Source: JAFDYH01 sp049840875
Lineage (GTDB): Bacteria > Bacteroidota > Bacteroidia > Chitinophagales > Chitinophagaceae
DNA length: 64,000 nucleotides
Assembly (NCBI GenBank): GCA_049840875.1
Contig: JASGJE010000009.1
Coordinates: 124,001 to 188,000, forward strand
Direction of reading: 5' to 3'
Under the pieces are notes generated by a model. That model saw nothing but the letters and a program-made list of their open reading frames with translations, was not told the origin of the DNA and did not search any database. The first letter of the stretch is position 1. The number at the start of each line of letters is the position of its first letter. The translations under genes and the position numbers were made by a program. This document shows, piece after piece, positions 45,761 to 55,031 of the stretch.

Positions 45761-46980
45761 GAAAAGTTCGCTACAAGTCTTACATCTGCAGGTGTAGTGC
45801 TGATAGTTCTTTTTCCTTTTGAAGTTAATTTTGCGGATATCTCGCTGACCAATCGTTTTGCTGCCGCATCCCAACTTCCTAACTGAAGGGATGTATTGAA
45901 AGCTGCTATGGACATATTTTTCAAAAGCTCTTTTTCATCAGCCATCAGTTGCAGTCGTTCAGCCAGTATTTGCGCATTGCGCGGCTCAACGATAAATCCT
46001 TCTATACCATTTGTAAGAATGTCTTCTCCTCCGGTATTTGTTGTTATCACCAGCGGTACTCCAAACGACAACGCTTCACCCTGCACAAGTGCGAGCCCTT
46101 CTTCAATGCTTGGTAACACAAATACGCTTGCAAGCCTGTACTGATTTTTGAGCGCTTCACCTTTCAACGGGCCTGTGAACACGACTCCATCGGGGATTTT
46201 TATATTTTCAATGCCGGTAATTTCTGTTTTTGGTCCCACGATAACGAACTCCTTTTTCGGATGTTTAATGCGATTGAAAGCTTCTATCGCATAACGTAAT
46301 CCTTTGCGATAATTCAGTTGACCAACATATAATACACGGAATATGTCTTTCTTCCGTTCCGGAGCTATGTTGTTTTCTCTTTCAATAGGAGGAAAGCCAA
46401 AGTTTACTTTTATCAGTTTCTCTTGCCGGAAACCTTTGCTTAAAAAAGAATTTCTCACAAATTCAGACGGACAAAGGATGTAATCGCATTCATCATACGC
46501 CTGCAAACGCAAATCGTAATCATTGAATTTTGATTTGTATTTACCAAGCCCAAGTGAGTTGAATTCTTCACGCATCAAATCATCCGCAAACTGAATGTGA
46601 CTGTTCACTTCTTCCATTATACAAATCGTTTTACTACCTTCTTTTCGTAAACGCTGCGTTGTATGGTATCCCTGCGTCCGGTAAAAAATAAACGCATCCG
46701 ATTCACTGGCCCATTTGTACGATGCATTGTCGAGTCGCTGGTTCGACAATTTATTGGCCAAAACTTTAAGCGAAAATGGAGCATTGAACTTATCACATGC
46801 CAGGTAAATGTTCTGGAAAAAATCATGACGCTTTAATTTATCACCAATCTCAGGAATCGGTGATCTTGGACTAAAGCGGCTGAATCCAGATACGAATGCA
46901 TGCAAATTTCCAGAGCGGTTTAACGCCTTTGCATAGGGATAATGATGCGACCTGTTAGGTGCTGTATACGTAATTTTCAC
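45757..46980 (-). CDS. glycosyltransferase family 4
   Basis: A 407-residue GT-B enzyme beginning MKITYTAPNRSHHYPYAKAL. The donor half contains RVLYVGQLNYRKGLRYAIEAF and LPSIEEGLALVQGEALSFG (EX7E region). Its start overlaps the polymerase gene by 26 nt and its stop overlaps the next transferase by ATGA, so the three genes are translationally linked. Confidence 0.92.
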   Translation of the reverse strand: MKITYTAPNRSHHYPYAKALNRSGNLHAFVSGFSRFSPRSPIPEIGDKLKRHDFFQNIYLACDKFNAPFSLKVLANKLSNQRLDNASYKWASESDAFIFYRTQGYHTTQRLRKEGSKTICIMEEVNSHIQFADDLMREEFNSLGLGKYKSKFNDYDLRLQAYDECDYILCPSEFVRNSFLSKGFRQEKLIKVNFGFPPIERENNIAPERKKDIFRVLYVGQLNYRKGLRYAIEAFNRIKHPKKEFVIVGPKTEITGIENIKIPDGVVFTGPLKGEALKNQYRLASVFVLPSIEEGLALVQGEALSFGVPLVITTNTGGEDILTNGIEGFIVEPRNAQILAERLQLMADEKELLKNMSIAAFNTSLQLGSWDAAAKRLVSEISAKLTSKGKRTISTTPADVRLVANFS

Positions 46981-48484
46981 GTGATTTTTTTATAAAGGAT
47001 ATAAATTTTATTGACACAATTAAAAGGGTAATCGGGTAGATATAAGAGATCAATGCAAAAAATGAACGGAATCCCCAGAAGGAGAGGAAGAGACCGATTC
47101 CCGTCATGCCAACCGATAATGGTTTCTTTCTACTTACATAAAAAGAAATCCCTTCAAAGAAAATGAGTAATGCGGCGTACACGATGGAATAAACAAATAG
47201 TCCCCATACTCCATTTGCCTGGTAAGCTTCACCAACGACGGAGGAAGTCAGACTGGTTGTTCCCATTTCAAGAGGGCCATCTAAAATAAATTTTGGTTGT
47301 GCTGAAATATCTTTTGCTCCCATCAGCAATGGTTTGCCCGGCCATATTGTACGCGGAATCGGGTTTAACAGTATTGCAAAAAAGTCATTGAACCCAACGA
47401 AGTCCTGTTTGCGTGGAAAAGCCTTTACCATCAGGCAAAAAATATACATGTTGTTGTCACGATGTGTTTTTGTCGGATCGAACGATGTGACGGAGGATAA
47501 TCCATGACTTTTAGCCTCTGCGGTTGGATTGGCGATCACTTTCAGAAGATTACCTCTGAACCGTACCTGCAATTCCATTATTGCGATAAAGGCGAAAAAT
47601 AATACAACTGCAAAAGCCCAGAATTTGACTCCCTTATCCCAGTTGTAAAAAAATAAAAAGAATAATGCCGGAGCTGAAACAAAAAACATAGTGCCTCTCG
47701 ATCCGCCAAGAAAGAAAACAAACATTACGCATAAGGATAACAGTAAGCACAGATAGGCTGCAAGTGTTTTCTTTTTGCCATGCTGAACAAAAGCGATAAT
47801 GCCGAATAACGGTGTCAATTGCCACATCCATAAGAAAGGCAACATGTATGTTGCAGATCCTCCAACGGGTTCCCGTATCAATATACCTGAACCACCGCCA
47901 CCCGATCTTCCGGACGTAAGTCCATGCCATAATATTTCGGCCGACTGATAAAATATAAGAAAGGCAACGATGGGTACAATAAAAGTCATGAACGTGAGAT
48001 GCACATAAAATTTTGCTGTAGGGCGTATTGTATTCAGAAATGAAAAAACACCTACCGAAGTAGTTACACCTCTCGGTTGAAAGAAAGCATACAATGTATT
48101 AACAAACATTAAAAAGAGGCAACTGTAACCAAGCGCCTTCATTTTATAAATAGCAGGGCTGTATAAGTATGCATCATAGCCGGGCAGAACAGTTTCGAGG
48201 TACAGGAACCAGATTGGTGCGACATTGAAAATACATATGCAACTGAACACAAGATCGAATCGCTTTACATACAGCGCATAGATTACCGGTGTCAGAGAAC
48301 ATAAAATAGCTATTATGCCGCAACAGATAGTCATGAAATTCGATTGCGGGAACAAAATCGAAGAAACGATAGATACTATCGCTACTTCGAAATTCAGAAT
48401 AGCACACAGCCTTGCTATCTTCTTCAGGTGATGAAAATTGATCAGCTTTTCGTTGTATAGTTTTATGTCTGTAGAAAAACTCAA
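46955..48484 (-). CDS. Wzy-like oligosaccharide repeat-unit polymerase
   Basis: A 509-residue membrane protein with about ten to twelve helices and a long periplasmic loop near residues 310-400, the layout of O-antigen/exopolysaccharide polymerases. FFLGGSRGTMFFVSAP near residue 260 and NPIPRTIWPGKP near residue 375 recur in such proteins; sequence conservation in this group is otherwise poor. It would join repeat units on the periplasmic side. Its position between the flippase and the transferases supports the call. Confidence 0.85.
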   Translation of the reverse strand: MSFSTDIKLYNEKLINFHHLKKIARLCAILNFEVAIVSIVSSILFPQSNFMTICCGIIAILCSLTPVIYALYVKRFDLVFSCICIFNVAPIWFLYLETVLPGYDAYLYSPAIYKMKALGYSCLFLMFVNTLYAFFQPRGVTTSVGVFSFLNTIRPTAKFYVHLTFMTFIVPIVAFLIFYQSAEILWHGLTSGRSGGGGSGILIREPVGGSATYMLPFLWMWQLTPLFGIIAFVQHGKKKTLAAYLCLLLSLCVMFVFFLGGSRGTMFFVSAPALFFLFFYNWDKGVKFWAFAVVLFFAFIAIMELQVRFRGNLLKVIANPTAEAKSHGLSSVTSFDPTKTHRDNNMYIFCLMVKAFPRKQDFVGFNDFFAILLNPIPRTIWPGKPLLMGAKDISAQPKFILDGPLEMGTTSLTSSVVGEAYQANGVWGLFVYSIVYAALLIFFEGISFYVSRKKPLSVGMTGIGLFLSFWGFRSFFALISYIYPITLLIVSIKFISFIKKSRENYVYST

Positions 48485-48522
48485 CGCTTATTTATTTAAT
48501 GGTTCAATAGTTATAGATTCTT

Positions 48523-49203
48523 TTACCATCTGCTTTTTTCAAGCATTAAACCTTGCTGTACGAATAGCTGTGTGGGAGCAAAGTCGGTAAACGTTGTAAG
48601 CCGTGAACCAGTTGAATCTGCGTATTGTCTCAGTGTTTGTTCTGCTAACCGCATATCTCCACCTTGTTCCGTAGAATCTTTATCAGAATTATCCAGGTAA
48701 ATAATACCACCAGGCTTTATCAGTTTGATTGCCGTATTGATGCATTGACTGCGATGGCTGCCATCGATCATGATGAGATCAAACTTCTTGTTATCATTTG
48801 TCATGAATGACGAATAATTGTTCTCGTCGTCCATAAAATGATAACTGACGTTATTCATGTTCTTTGCAGAGAATACTTTACTGATATTTTTATACCAGCC
48901 CGAATTATCCTCAACAGAAAACACTTCACCGGCATGTTTTGAATACCAGATTGTCGACATGCCGGATCCGAATTCAAGCACACGGCTCTGTTTATTTAAT
49001 TTGGTTTTTAATATCGAAATTGCTGAATAAGATATCCATGGCTTTTCAGGCCGGTAATTGAGCACAATGCGAAGCAATCCTGTTGTAAATGCTGGTATCC
49101 CATGCGTTATCATTTTTTTCCAGCCAACAAAATTTCCCTTCTCATCATGAAGGCGGCTTTTTCTTACTTTATTACCTGCGATAAGTTTTGAAAGTAATGC
49201 CAT
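48523..49203 (-). CDS. class I SAM-dependent methyltransferase
   Basis: A 226-residue methyltransferase of the Methyltransf_24 type. VLEFGSGMSTIWYSKHAG holds the SAM glycine-rich loop near residue 77, DLIMIDGSHRSQCI follows strand 4, and GGIIYLDNSDKDS the next strand. It may methylate a sugar of the polymer or its precursor. It lies between the flippase and polymerase genes. Confidence 0.88.
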   Translation of the reverse strand: MALLSKLIAGNKVRKSRLHDEKGNFVGWKKMITHGIPAFTTGLLRIVLNYRPEKPWISYSAISILKTKLNKQSRVLEFGSGMSTIWYSKHAGEVFSVEDNSGWYKNISKVFSAKNMNNVSYHFMDDENNYSSFMTNDNKKFDLIMIDGSHRSQCINTAIKLIKPGGIIYLDNSDKDSTEQGGDMRLAEQTLRQYADSTGSRLTTFTDFAPTQLFVQQGLMLEKSRW

Positions 49204-49249
49204 GTTATGATCGTTTAGTTAAGATGATTTTTAAAATGCTTGCGATTGC

Positions 49250-50629
49250 TTATGCAGCGCCAATGCGTGGCTTGCTGATTTTCTTGATATACCGGCTCAA
49301 ATGCGTCGCTTCTCTTAACACACCTTTGAAAAATAGTTGTGGTGTATCATTTGTCAACAGTAGCGATTTTTTAAACACGTAGGGTATCAGCAGTATGTCG
49401 GAAATTACTGTTGATGCTGCTGCGCCGGCAATGCCAAAGAAATAAGAAAGTATCGCGCAACCAAGTACACCAAGCGCCATCGCAATGATATAGCGGACCG
49501 CGAGACCTTCGTGCTGATTGGAAGCCATATGAATTACACTGCTGGTAAACCAGAGAGAGTTAAACAGAATCGGGATAAGAAAAAATAGTAACAGGGAATG
49601 AGAAAGCTGAAACGCTCCTCCTGTCCATAGTGCAAATATTTTTTCACCAAACACCGCAAGAAATAAAACGCAAATCAATGATACGGCGACTGATGTTGCT
49701 ACTCCTATACGATGTAACCGCGCTACCTGTATCAGATCTCCTTTTCCAAACAACAAGCTTAGCTCAGGCCACATTACCTGGTTGATAAGCTCAAACAATT
49801 GATTGATCGATCTCACTAACGTTCTTACAGAACCGAAAATGGCGACTGCCGTTGAACCTAATACCAATTGTACTATGATGATTGTTCCCTGGTACGTGAG
49901 TGCATTTCCAAGGGGAAAAGCCTGGAATGCAAATCCCTTTCGAAAAAGCGGCTTCATTAATTCTTTACTTACGGATGAGATTTTAAAATGCAATGCCGGC
50001 ATGCCGCGGTAGCTTAACCAACGTGCCGCAACGATGTAGCAAATTGTTGTACAGAATACCGAGAGAGCAAGCAGGTCTAATCGTTTTGTATATTGTAAAA
50101 CAATAATCATTGCCAGCAATTCAACCCATGGCCGAAAGCTATATAATATGATAGAAACATGGGCTTTTCTTGCTGCTTTAAAACGACCCTGGTACAGTTC
50201 GCCAAAAAATGATAGCAATGTTGATAATGTAAACCAGATAAAAACCCATCTTATCTCCGCGCTTCGTTGTGCTGGTAAATGAAGTAATTTCTCCCAATGT
50301 AAGAACGAGACAACTGGTATCAGTAAAAGCGATCCCGCGATAAAAATTCCAATGAAGATCGCCAGCGTAGAAGAGAATACCCGCACAGCTCTTTCCATAT
50401 TTCCTTCGCCAATTGCCAGTGACATTTCATTGCCGGCGACGCTGCCGAATCCAAAATTTGCCAACGATATCCATGATGGTAGCGTATATAGAACTAACCA
50501 TTTACCATAATCATCTACGCCTAACAATGATAAAAGAACAGGCACCTGCACCAATCTGAATGCAACAGTCGCGATCTTGCTCCATAACCCGGCTCCTGCG
50601 TTTTTCAGGATATTTATTTTAACGGACAT
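49250..50629 (-). CDS. Wzx-type polysaccharide flippase (MOP superfamily)
   Basis: A 459-residue membrane protein with about twelve to fourteen helices. The N-terminus KINILKNAGAGLWSKIATVAF and the VPVLLSLLGVDDYGKWLVLYT stretch (short: LLGVDDYGKW) are typical of oligosaccharide flippases. It would turn undecaprenyl-linked repeat units to the periplasmic face for Wzy. It starts 43 nt after the preceding methyltransferase gene. Confidence 0.92.
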   Translation of the reverse strand: MSVKINILKNAGAGLWSKIATVAFRLVQVPVLLSLLGVDDYGKWLVLYTLPSWISLANFGFGSVAGNEMSLAIGEGNMERAVRVFSSTLAIFIGIFIAGSLLLIPVVSFLHWEKLLHLPAQRSAEIRWVFIWFTLSTLLSFFGELYQGRFKAARKAHVSIILYSFRPWVELLAMIIVLQYTKRLDLLALSVFCTTICYIVAARWLSYRGMPALHFKISSVSKELMKPLFRKGFAFQAFPLGNALTYQGTIIIVQLVLGSTAVAIFGSVRTLVRSINQLFELINQVMWPELSLLFGKGDLIQVARLHRIGVATSVAVSLICVLFLAVFGEKIFALWTGGAFQLSHSLLLFFLIPILFNSLWFTSSVIHMASNQHEGLAVRYIIAMALGVLGCAILSYFFGIAGAAASTVISDILLIPYVFKKSLLLTNDTPQLFFKGVLREATHLSRYIKKISKPRIGAA

Positions 50630-50672
50630 TCTTTATTAAATAGTTTTTAAACGATATTGGAAAATTTATCTG

Positions 50673-51536
50673 CTAAAATTTTTGATTTTTCAACTTGGCG
50701 ATGACAAATAATTCGTGACCTGATAAATCAAGCATGGTCTGACTTTCCTGGTTCCATTGAAGAATGTCATTATCAGAAGAAAAATTACTACCGATGAGAT
50801 AAGGCACATCTCTGAAAGCCTTTGCATAAAAATTTGCATTCAGAAAATTAGGGTGAACCTGCCCCCAGAAATGATGAAAGCTTTCTGGATTTTTTTGCTT
50901 GAATTCTTCAGACCCGTTGGGACAAAATGAAACGAAAAAACCATTTTCATTAATCAGTTTTTGCGACAACCGAAACATCATTTTTATATCTGGTAAATGT
51001 TCGATTACGTGCGAGCTGAAAAATACATCTACATTTTCTTTCAACATCGATTCATCGGTGAAGATATCAATACCGAGATGCTTTCCGTAAGCAGCGCGGG
51101 GTTTTGAAATTTCGTACGACTGAACTTCAAATCCTTCTTTTTTCAACTGGTAACTTGCGTACCCCCAGTTTGCACCAAAGTCAACAATTTTCGGGGACCT
51201 ATTTTTAACCAGGTTTTTTATCAGGTTTATTTTAGCTGAAAAATCTTTTCGTGTATCTGAAAAATTGGTGCGTAGCAGTTGCTCAAGATGCGCCGGCGTA
51301 GGCAAGTCCGTGGTTAATTTATCATCCTGTTCATATTCTTCCTGGTAAAACTTTTGATTGAATTCATATGAATCAAGCGGATGACGGAATAATAAGTTGC
51401 ATTCGCTACATTCATTTAAGGTTGTCACAAAAAACTTCCGGTCAATAGTTCTACTGACAGGTGATGAGCAATACGGACATTTTTTTGCGTGGTTAAAATT
51501 GACAAGCGATCTGAATAGATAATTGTACTTCGTCAT
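50673..51536 (-). CDS. SAM-dependent methyltransferase with N-terminal zinc-ribbon-like Cys pairs
   Basis: A 287-residue protein. Residues 19-50 hold two cysteine pairs (CPYCSSP and CSECNLLF) like a zinc ribbon. The methyltransferase domain follows, with KIVDFGANWGYASYQLK as the SAM loop, VDVFFSSHVIEHLPDI as the post-II motif and NENGFFVSFCPNG. Such fused proteins are common in surface-sugar clusters and often C-methylate dTDP-sugars; the substrate here is unknown. It starts 48 nt after the UpxY gene. Confidence 0.9.
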   Translation of the reverse strand: MTKYNYLFRSLVNFNHAKKCPYCSSPVSRTIDRKFFVTTLNECSECNLLFRHPLDSYEFNQKFYQEEYEQDDKLTTDLPTPAHLEQLLRTNFSDTRKDFSAKINLIKNLVKNRSPKIVDFGANWGYASYQLKKEGFEVQSYEISKPRAAYGKHLGIDIFTDESMLKENVDVFFSSHVIEHLPDIKMMFRLSQKLINENGFFVSFCPNGSEEFKQKNPESFHHFWGQVHPNFLNANFYAKAFRDVPYLIGSNFSSDNDILQWNQESQTMLDLSGHELFVIAKLKNQKF

Positions 51537-51584
51537 GCGAGCTTAATTTGACTGATCAATCTGATATCAAAATTTATATTGAGT

Positions 51585-52103
51585 TTATATGGCATGCTGG
51601 AAAACTTCTTCTTTTATCTCAACCTCTGCAAGTAAATAGTAGCCCAGAGAAGGCAGAAGGATTTTTTCAATCACCCTTTCAGGTGTGGCGCTACTATCGT
51701 TGATATGCATGTTATTCCCTGGCCCGCTAAAATCATTTGCGAAGAGATCCGTTTTCTCGTGCCATACGTCATTATAAATTTGTAAAAATATTTTCATTGC
51801 CTCAATGTCTTCATTCCTGATAATTGCATAGCTGTTTAACCAGTAAAAGAAGTTGAGCACGCCATCTGTCTGCAGTACAGCAGGTATCTGTTTTGACATA
51901 ACGTTTACAAACATGCGATGTTCAAACAGGGGCATATAATTGAGAACGTCCTTTTGTTGCTTTGACTTGGTCAGTTTATTTACCGGGTAGTAGATTTCTA
52001 TTCCTTTTTTAAGGAGTAAATCGGCTACTTTTCGTTCACTGTTTCGCCTCAGGTGAATCAAATACCATTTTTTTTCTGCGGTCATTGGTACCTCCGTGTT
52101 CAT
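51585..52103 (-). CDS. UpxY-family transcription antiterminator (NusG-like)
   Basis: A 172-residue NusG-paralogue. The NusG N-terminal domain is visible from KKWYLIHLRRNSERKVADLLL through EIYYPV and MPLFEHRMFVNV to GVLNFFYWLNSYAII. The C-terminal KOW domain is degenerate or shortened (YYLLAEVEIKEE). In Bacteroides, UpxY proteins bind RNA polymerase to allow full transcription of their own capsule operon. It sits second in the cluster, after the wzc-like gene. Codon 7 (52085) is an alternative ATG. Confidence 0.88.
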   Translation of the reverse strand: MNTEVPMTAEKKWYLIHLRRNSERKVADLLLKKGIEIYYPVNKLTKSKQQKDVLNYMPLFEHRMFVNVMSKQIPAVLQTDGVLNFFYWLNSYAIIRNEDIEAMKIFLQIYNDVWHEKTDLFANDFSGPGNNMHINDSSATPERVIEKILLPSLGYYLLAEVEIKEEVFQHAI

Positions 52104-52216
52104 AAATAATAATGAGCCGGTGTTTTTCGGAAATGCAAAAGGCTTCGCCTCTCTCAGTCACATGATGAATGCTCTGGGAAATAAATAGCAACCGAAAATG
52201 TTTTTGAAAACTTGCC

Positions 52217-54553
52217 TTAGCCTGCAACTCTCGTCAGATTCTTTCTCTTCCTGTTCTTGCCGTACTTGTTGTTATAGCCGTAGCCATAACTGCTTTTGCT
52301 GAATTTTTTAGACCGTACGCCATTAAAGACGATGGCCATATTGGTGAGCTCATTGATCTTGTTATTGTCATCAATAAGCTTTACTGATTTTAACGGGGTT
52401 CTTTTGTGGCGTACAATGTATAATGTAGCATCGCAGAATTTGGAAAGAACATATGCATCCGATCTCAATGCTACTGGTGCTGTATCCACGATAACATAAT
52501 CAAAGATATTTTCTGCGTATTCCAACAGCTTTTCTGTCAGGCCACTTAAAATTAATTCTGATGGATTGGTAGGCGTATCTCCCGCAGGAAGAATAAAAAG
52601 ATTCTCACTTACCGCCGTTCGCCTGATAACTTCTTCAGGTTCTGCTTCTCCAGAAAGATAAGATTCCATCCCACGATCTATAGAAACATCGAATTTGTCG
52701 GCCAAAACAGGGTTTACCATATCGAATTCAAGGATAATAACTTTTTTTCCAGCCATAGCGAGGCTAAGTCCAAGATTGGCGGATATGAAACTTTTACCTT
52801 CACCGGGAATTGCAGAAGTAACAAGTATCTTTTTACGCTTTCCGGCAATACCAAGATATCCCAACGATGTTCTAAGCTTACGGAATTGTTCGGCTATAAA
52901 CGTCGTTTCACCCTCGCTGATCACAAGCGGCTTCTTCCTTTTTCCATTTGGGATTTCTGCAATTACAGGAACAGTAGTGAATTTTTCTATTTCCTGTACA
53001 TACGACAATGTAGAGTTGAACAAACCTACCAATGCCATACAACCAATGAACAATGCGAAGGCTAACCCAACAGCAACGACATAAATAGATTTTTTATCAG
53101 GGCTTACCGGCTCAAAGCTTGCTTCTGCCTGGTCTACCAACCGGCTATTCGGTATGATTGAAGAATGTGATAATGCTGTTTCTTCTCTCTTTTGAGCGAG
53201 ATAATTATATAAGTTACTTTTTAATGTCTGCGCACGGCTGAATTCGATCAGGTCTCTTTCTTTTTGTGGCACCGCCTGCAACATGCTATTGTATTTGCTA
53301 TTTGTTGACAGCAAATTGTTCTTACCTGCTTCAAGGCTCTTTTTCTGATTTCTTATACTTTCAAGTATCGAAGGTTTTATACGTTCGATCTGGCTTACAA
53401 TAGATACAATTAACTGGTTATTTTCAGCAGTATTCTTTTTTAATTTCTCATATTCTGCCTGTGCTGCATAAAGTGCATCCAGACGCTTCGCCAGCAACGG
53501 ATCATTTACAACCAATGCAGAAGGCGCAATTTCCGAGCTTAGATCTTTTGATTGCACATACTTTTCTACTTCGTCCAACACCGCCAGTTGCATATTCATC
53601 TCAGATACTTTCTGATCATTGGCGCTTACATTTTCAAGAAACAATTTCCCCTGTGAGCTGATATCGACCGCATTCTGATCCGAGCGGTAATTCTGTGTAC
53701 GTTTTTCAATCGAATCGAGCTCATGTGAAACTCTTTTCAAACGTTCATCCAGGAAACTTAATGTACTATCTGCTAATAAATTTCTGTCTTTTATTGCAGC
53801 ACGGTCATAGCTGCTGATCAGTGTATTAAGAATATCTTCTGATAGAGAAGGCACTTCGTTCTGTACTCTCAAATCAATCACTGTGGAAAGTTTATTGGAA
53901 GAAGTAGCTTCTAATTTTTTTGCAATTGCCCCGGTCACTTTCCGGGGATTGATGAGTGCGAAATAATAAGATACTGAATTATTATTGGCCGTTGAATCTG
54001 TGATTTCTTTTCGCTTTGCAAACCGGATCATACCATATTTACTGGCTACCCATTTATCTACCGGGAAGCTATCAACGCCGATGATAACCTTTGATGCTTC
54101 TGCATTATACCAAAAAGATACACGTGGTGTTTCTTTCAACGCATCGGGATTCTGCAATTCAACTTTTACAGGGGAAAAATCATATGCAGGAATCGGGCGC
54201 CATTTACCATCAACATAAACAGGAGCGTAGAGACCTAATTTTTTAACTACTTCTGTCATTAATGATCTTGAAGTAATTACTTCGATTTCGTTTTCAACGA
54301 TTTTAGTACCCTCAAACTGGTTGAGTGGCTCTACACCTTTCGACTCATCAACGCCCTTTTTTTCGTCTTTAATAAGGATTGTAGCTTTCGCCTCGTACAG
54401 CGGTGTCTGGTACTGAAGGTATAACCATGCGCCACTAACGCAAAGTGCAATTAAAATAATAAGGAGAGGCCAGTAAGGTAAAAAACGAGACCAAATACTC
54501 CTGAAATTATTGTCTTCTTTATTCTTGACGGTTAGATCAAAATCAGGTTCCAA
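52217..54553 (-). CDS. Wzc-like polysaccharide co-polymerase and tyrosine autokinase (BY-kinase)
   Basis: A 778-residue inner-membrane protein that controls chain length and export. A Wzz domain runs from the first helix (about residues 30-50) through a long coiled-coil region (about 255-440) to a second helix near residue 500. The cytoplasmic BY-kinase follows, with Walker A VTSAIPGEGKSF, Walker A' VIILEFDMVNP and Walker B YVIVDTAPV. The C-terminus has a tyrosine cluster (SSYGYGYNNKYGK), the autophosphorylation tail. It is the first gene of the cluster. The partner Wza outer-membrane channel is not in the window. Confidence 0.95.
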   Translation of the reverse strand: MEPDFDLTVKNKEDNNFRSIWSRFLPYWPLLIILIALCVSGAWLYLQYQTPLYEAKATILIKDEKKGVDESKGVEPLNQFEGTKIVENEIEVITSRSLMTEVVKKLGLYAPVYVDGKWRPIPAYDFSPVKVELQNPDALKETPRVSFWYNAEASKVIIGVDSFPVDKWVASKYGMIRFAKRKEITDSTANNNSVSYYFALINPRKVTGAIAKKLEATSSNKLSTVIDLRVQNEVPSLSEDILNTLISSYDRAAIKDRNLLADSTLSFLDERLKRVSHELDSIEKRTQNYRSDQNAVDISSQGKLFLENVSANDQKVSEMNMQLAVLDEVEKYVQSKDLSSEIAPSALVVNDPLLAKRLDALYAAQAEYEKLKKNTAENNQLIVSIVSQIERIKPSILESIRNQKKSLEAGKNNLLSTNSKYNSMLQAVPQKERDLIEFSRAQTLKSNLYNYLAQKREETALSHSSIIPNSRLVDQAEASFEPVSPDKKSIYVVAVGLAFALFIGCMALVGLFNSTLSYVQEIEKFTTVPVIAEIPNGKRKKPLVISEGETTFIAEQFRKLRTSLGYLGIAGKRKKILVTSAIPGEGKSFISANLGLSLAMAGKKVIILEFDMVNPVLADKFDVSIDRGMESYLSGEAEPEEVIRRTAVSENLFILPAGDTPTNPSELILSGLTEKLLEYAENIFDYVIVDTAPVALRSDAYVLSKFCDATLYIVRHKRTPLKSVKLIDDNNKINELTNMAIVFNGVRSKKFSKSSYGYGYNNKYGKNRKRKNLTRVAG

Positions 54554-55031
54554 TATAAACGTTTTTATAGGTTTTTAATTTTGCTCATGTCTATTATTAA
54601 ACGCAAAGAATTACCAAACCCCGTTTCGGAGTTTAATTCAAATGACAATTGTAATCGTTGCAGTTTATGAAATCTTCGGACAGGTTGAGGTGGATCGCCA
54701 TCCAGGTTCCAATCATCAAGAACCCAATGCTACTTGCATGTCACTAACTGGTTGGTGTTTCCCATAAATTATTTTAGGAGAAGGATTTCAACGGAAGTAT
54801 TTCCAAAATTCATTCCAGTGTTTTTGATTTTGTTGCTTTTTTATTCCGACTGTTGCAATCTAAGCTTGCTTTTAACTCATTTTTTTAAATCAACACACCG
54901 CAATTAAAATGTAAAAAACCATTATTGAAAAATGAAAAGAACTTAGAATTGAGAATGATATAAGTATCATTACCAATGAAGTGACTTGATAATTTTACTT
55001 TGACTTTGATTGACAAATATTAACTTTCAAA
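54554..55031. other. divergent control region between the polysaccharide cluster and the Rieske gene
   Basis: This 478-nt gap has no convincing gene. It should carry the promoter and leader of the 15-kb polysaccharide operon on the minus strand. An imperfect hairpin (AAACCCCG/CGGAGTTT, about 54617-54635) lies in that leader and could be a pause or antiterminator loading site for UpxY. A TTG-rich, T-rich stretch near 54990-55020 may hold the Rieske promoter, but no clear TAnnTTTG box is present. Confidence 0.45.
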
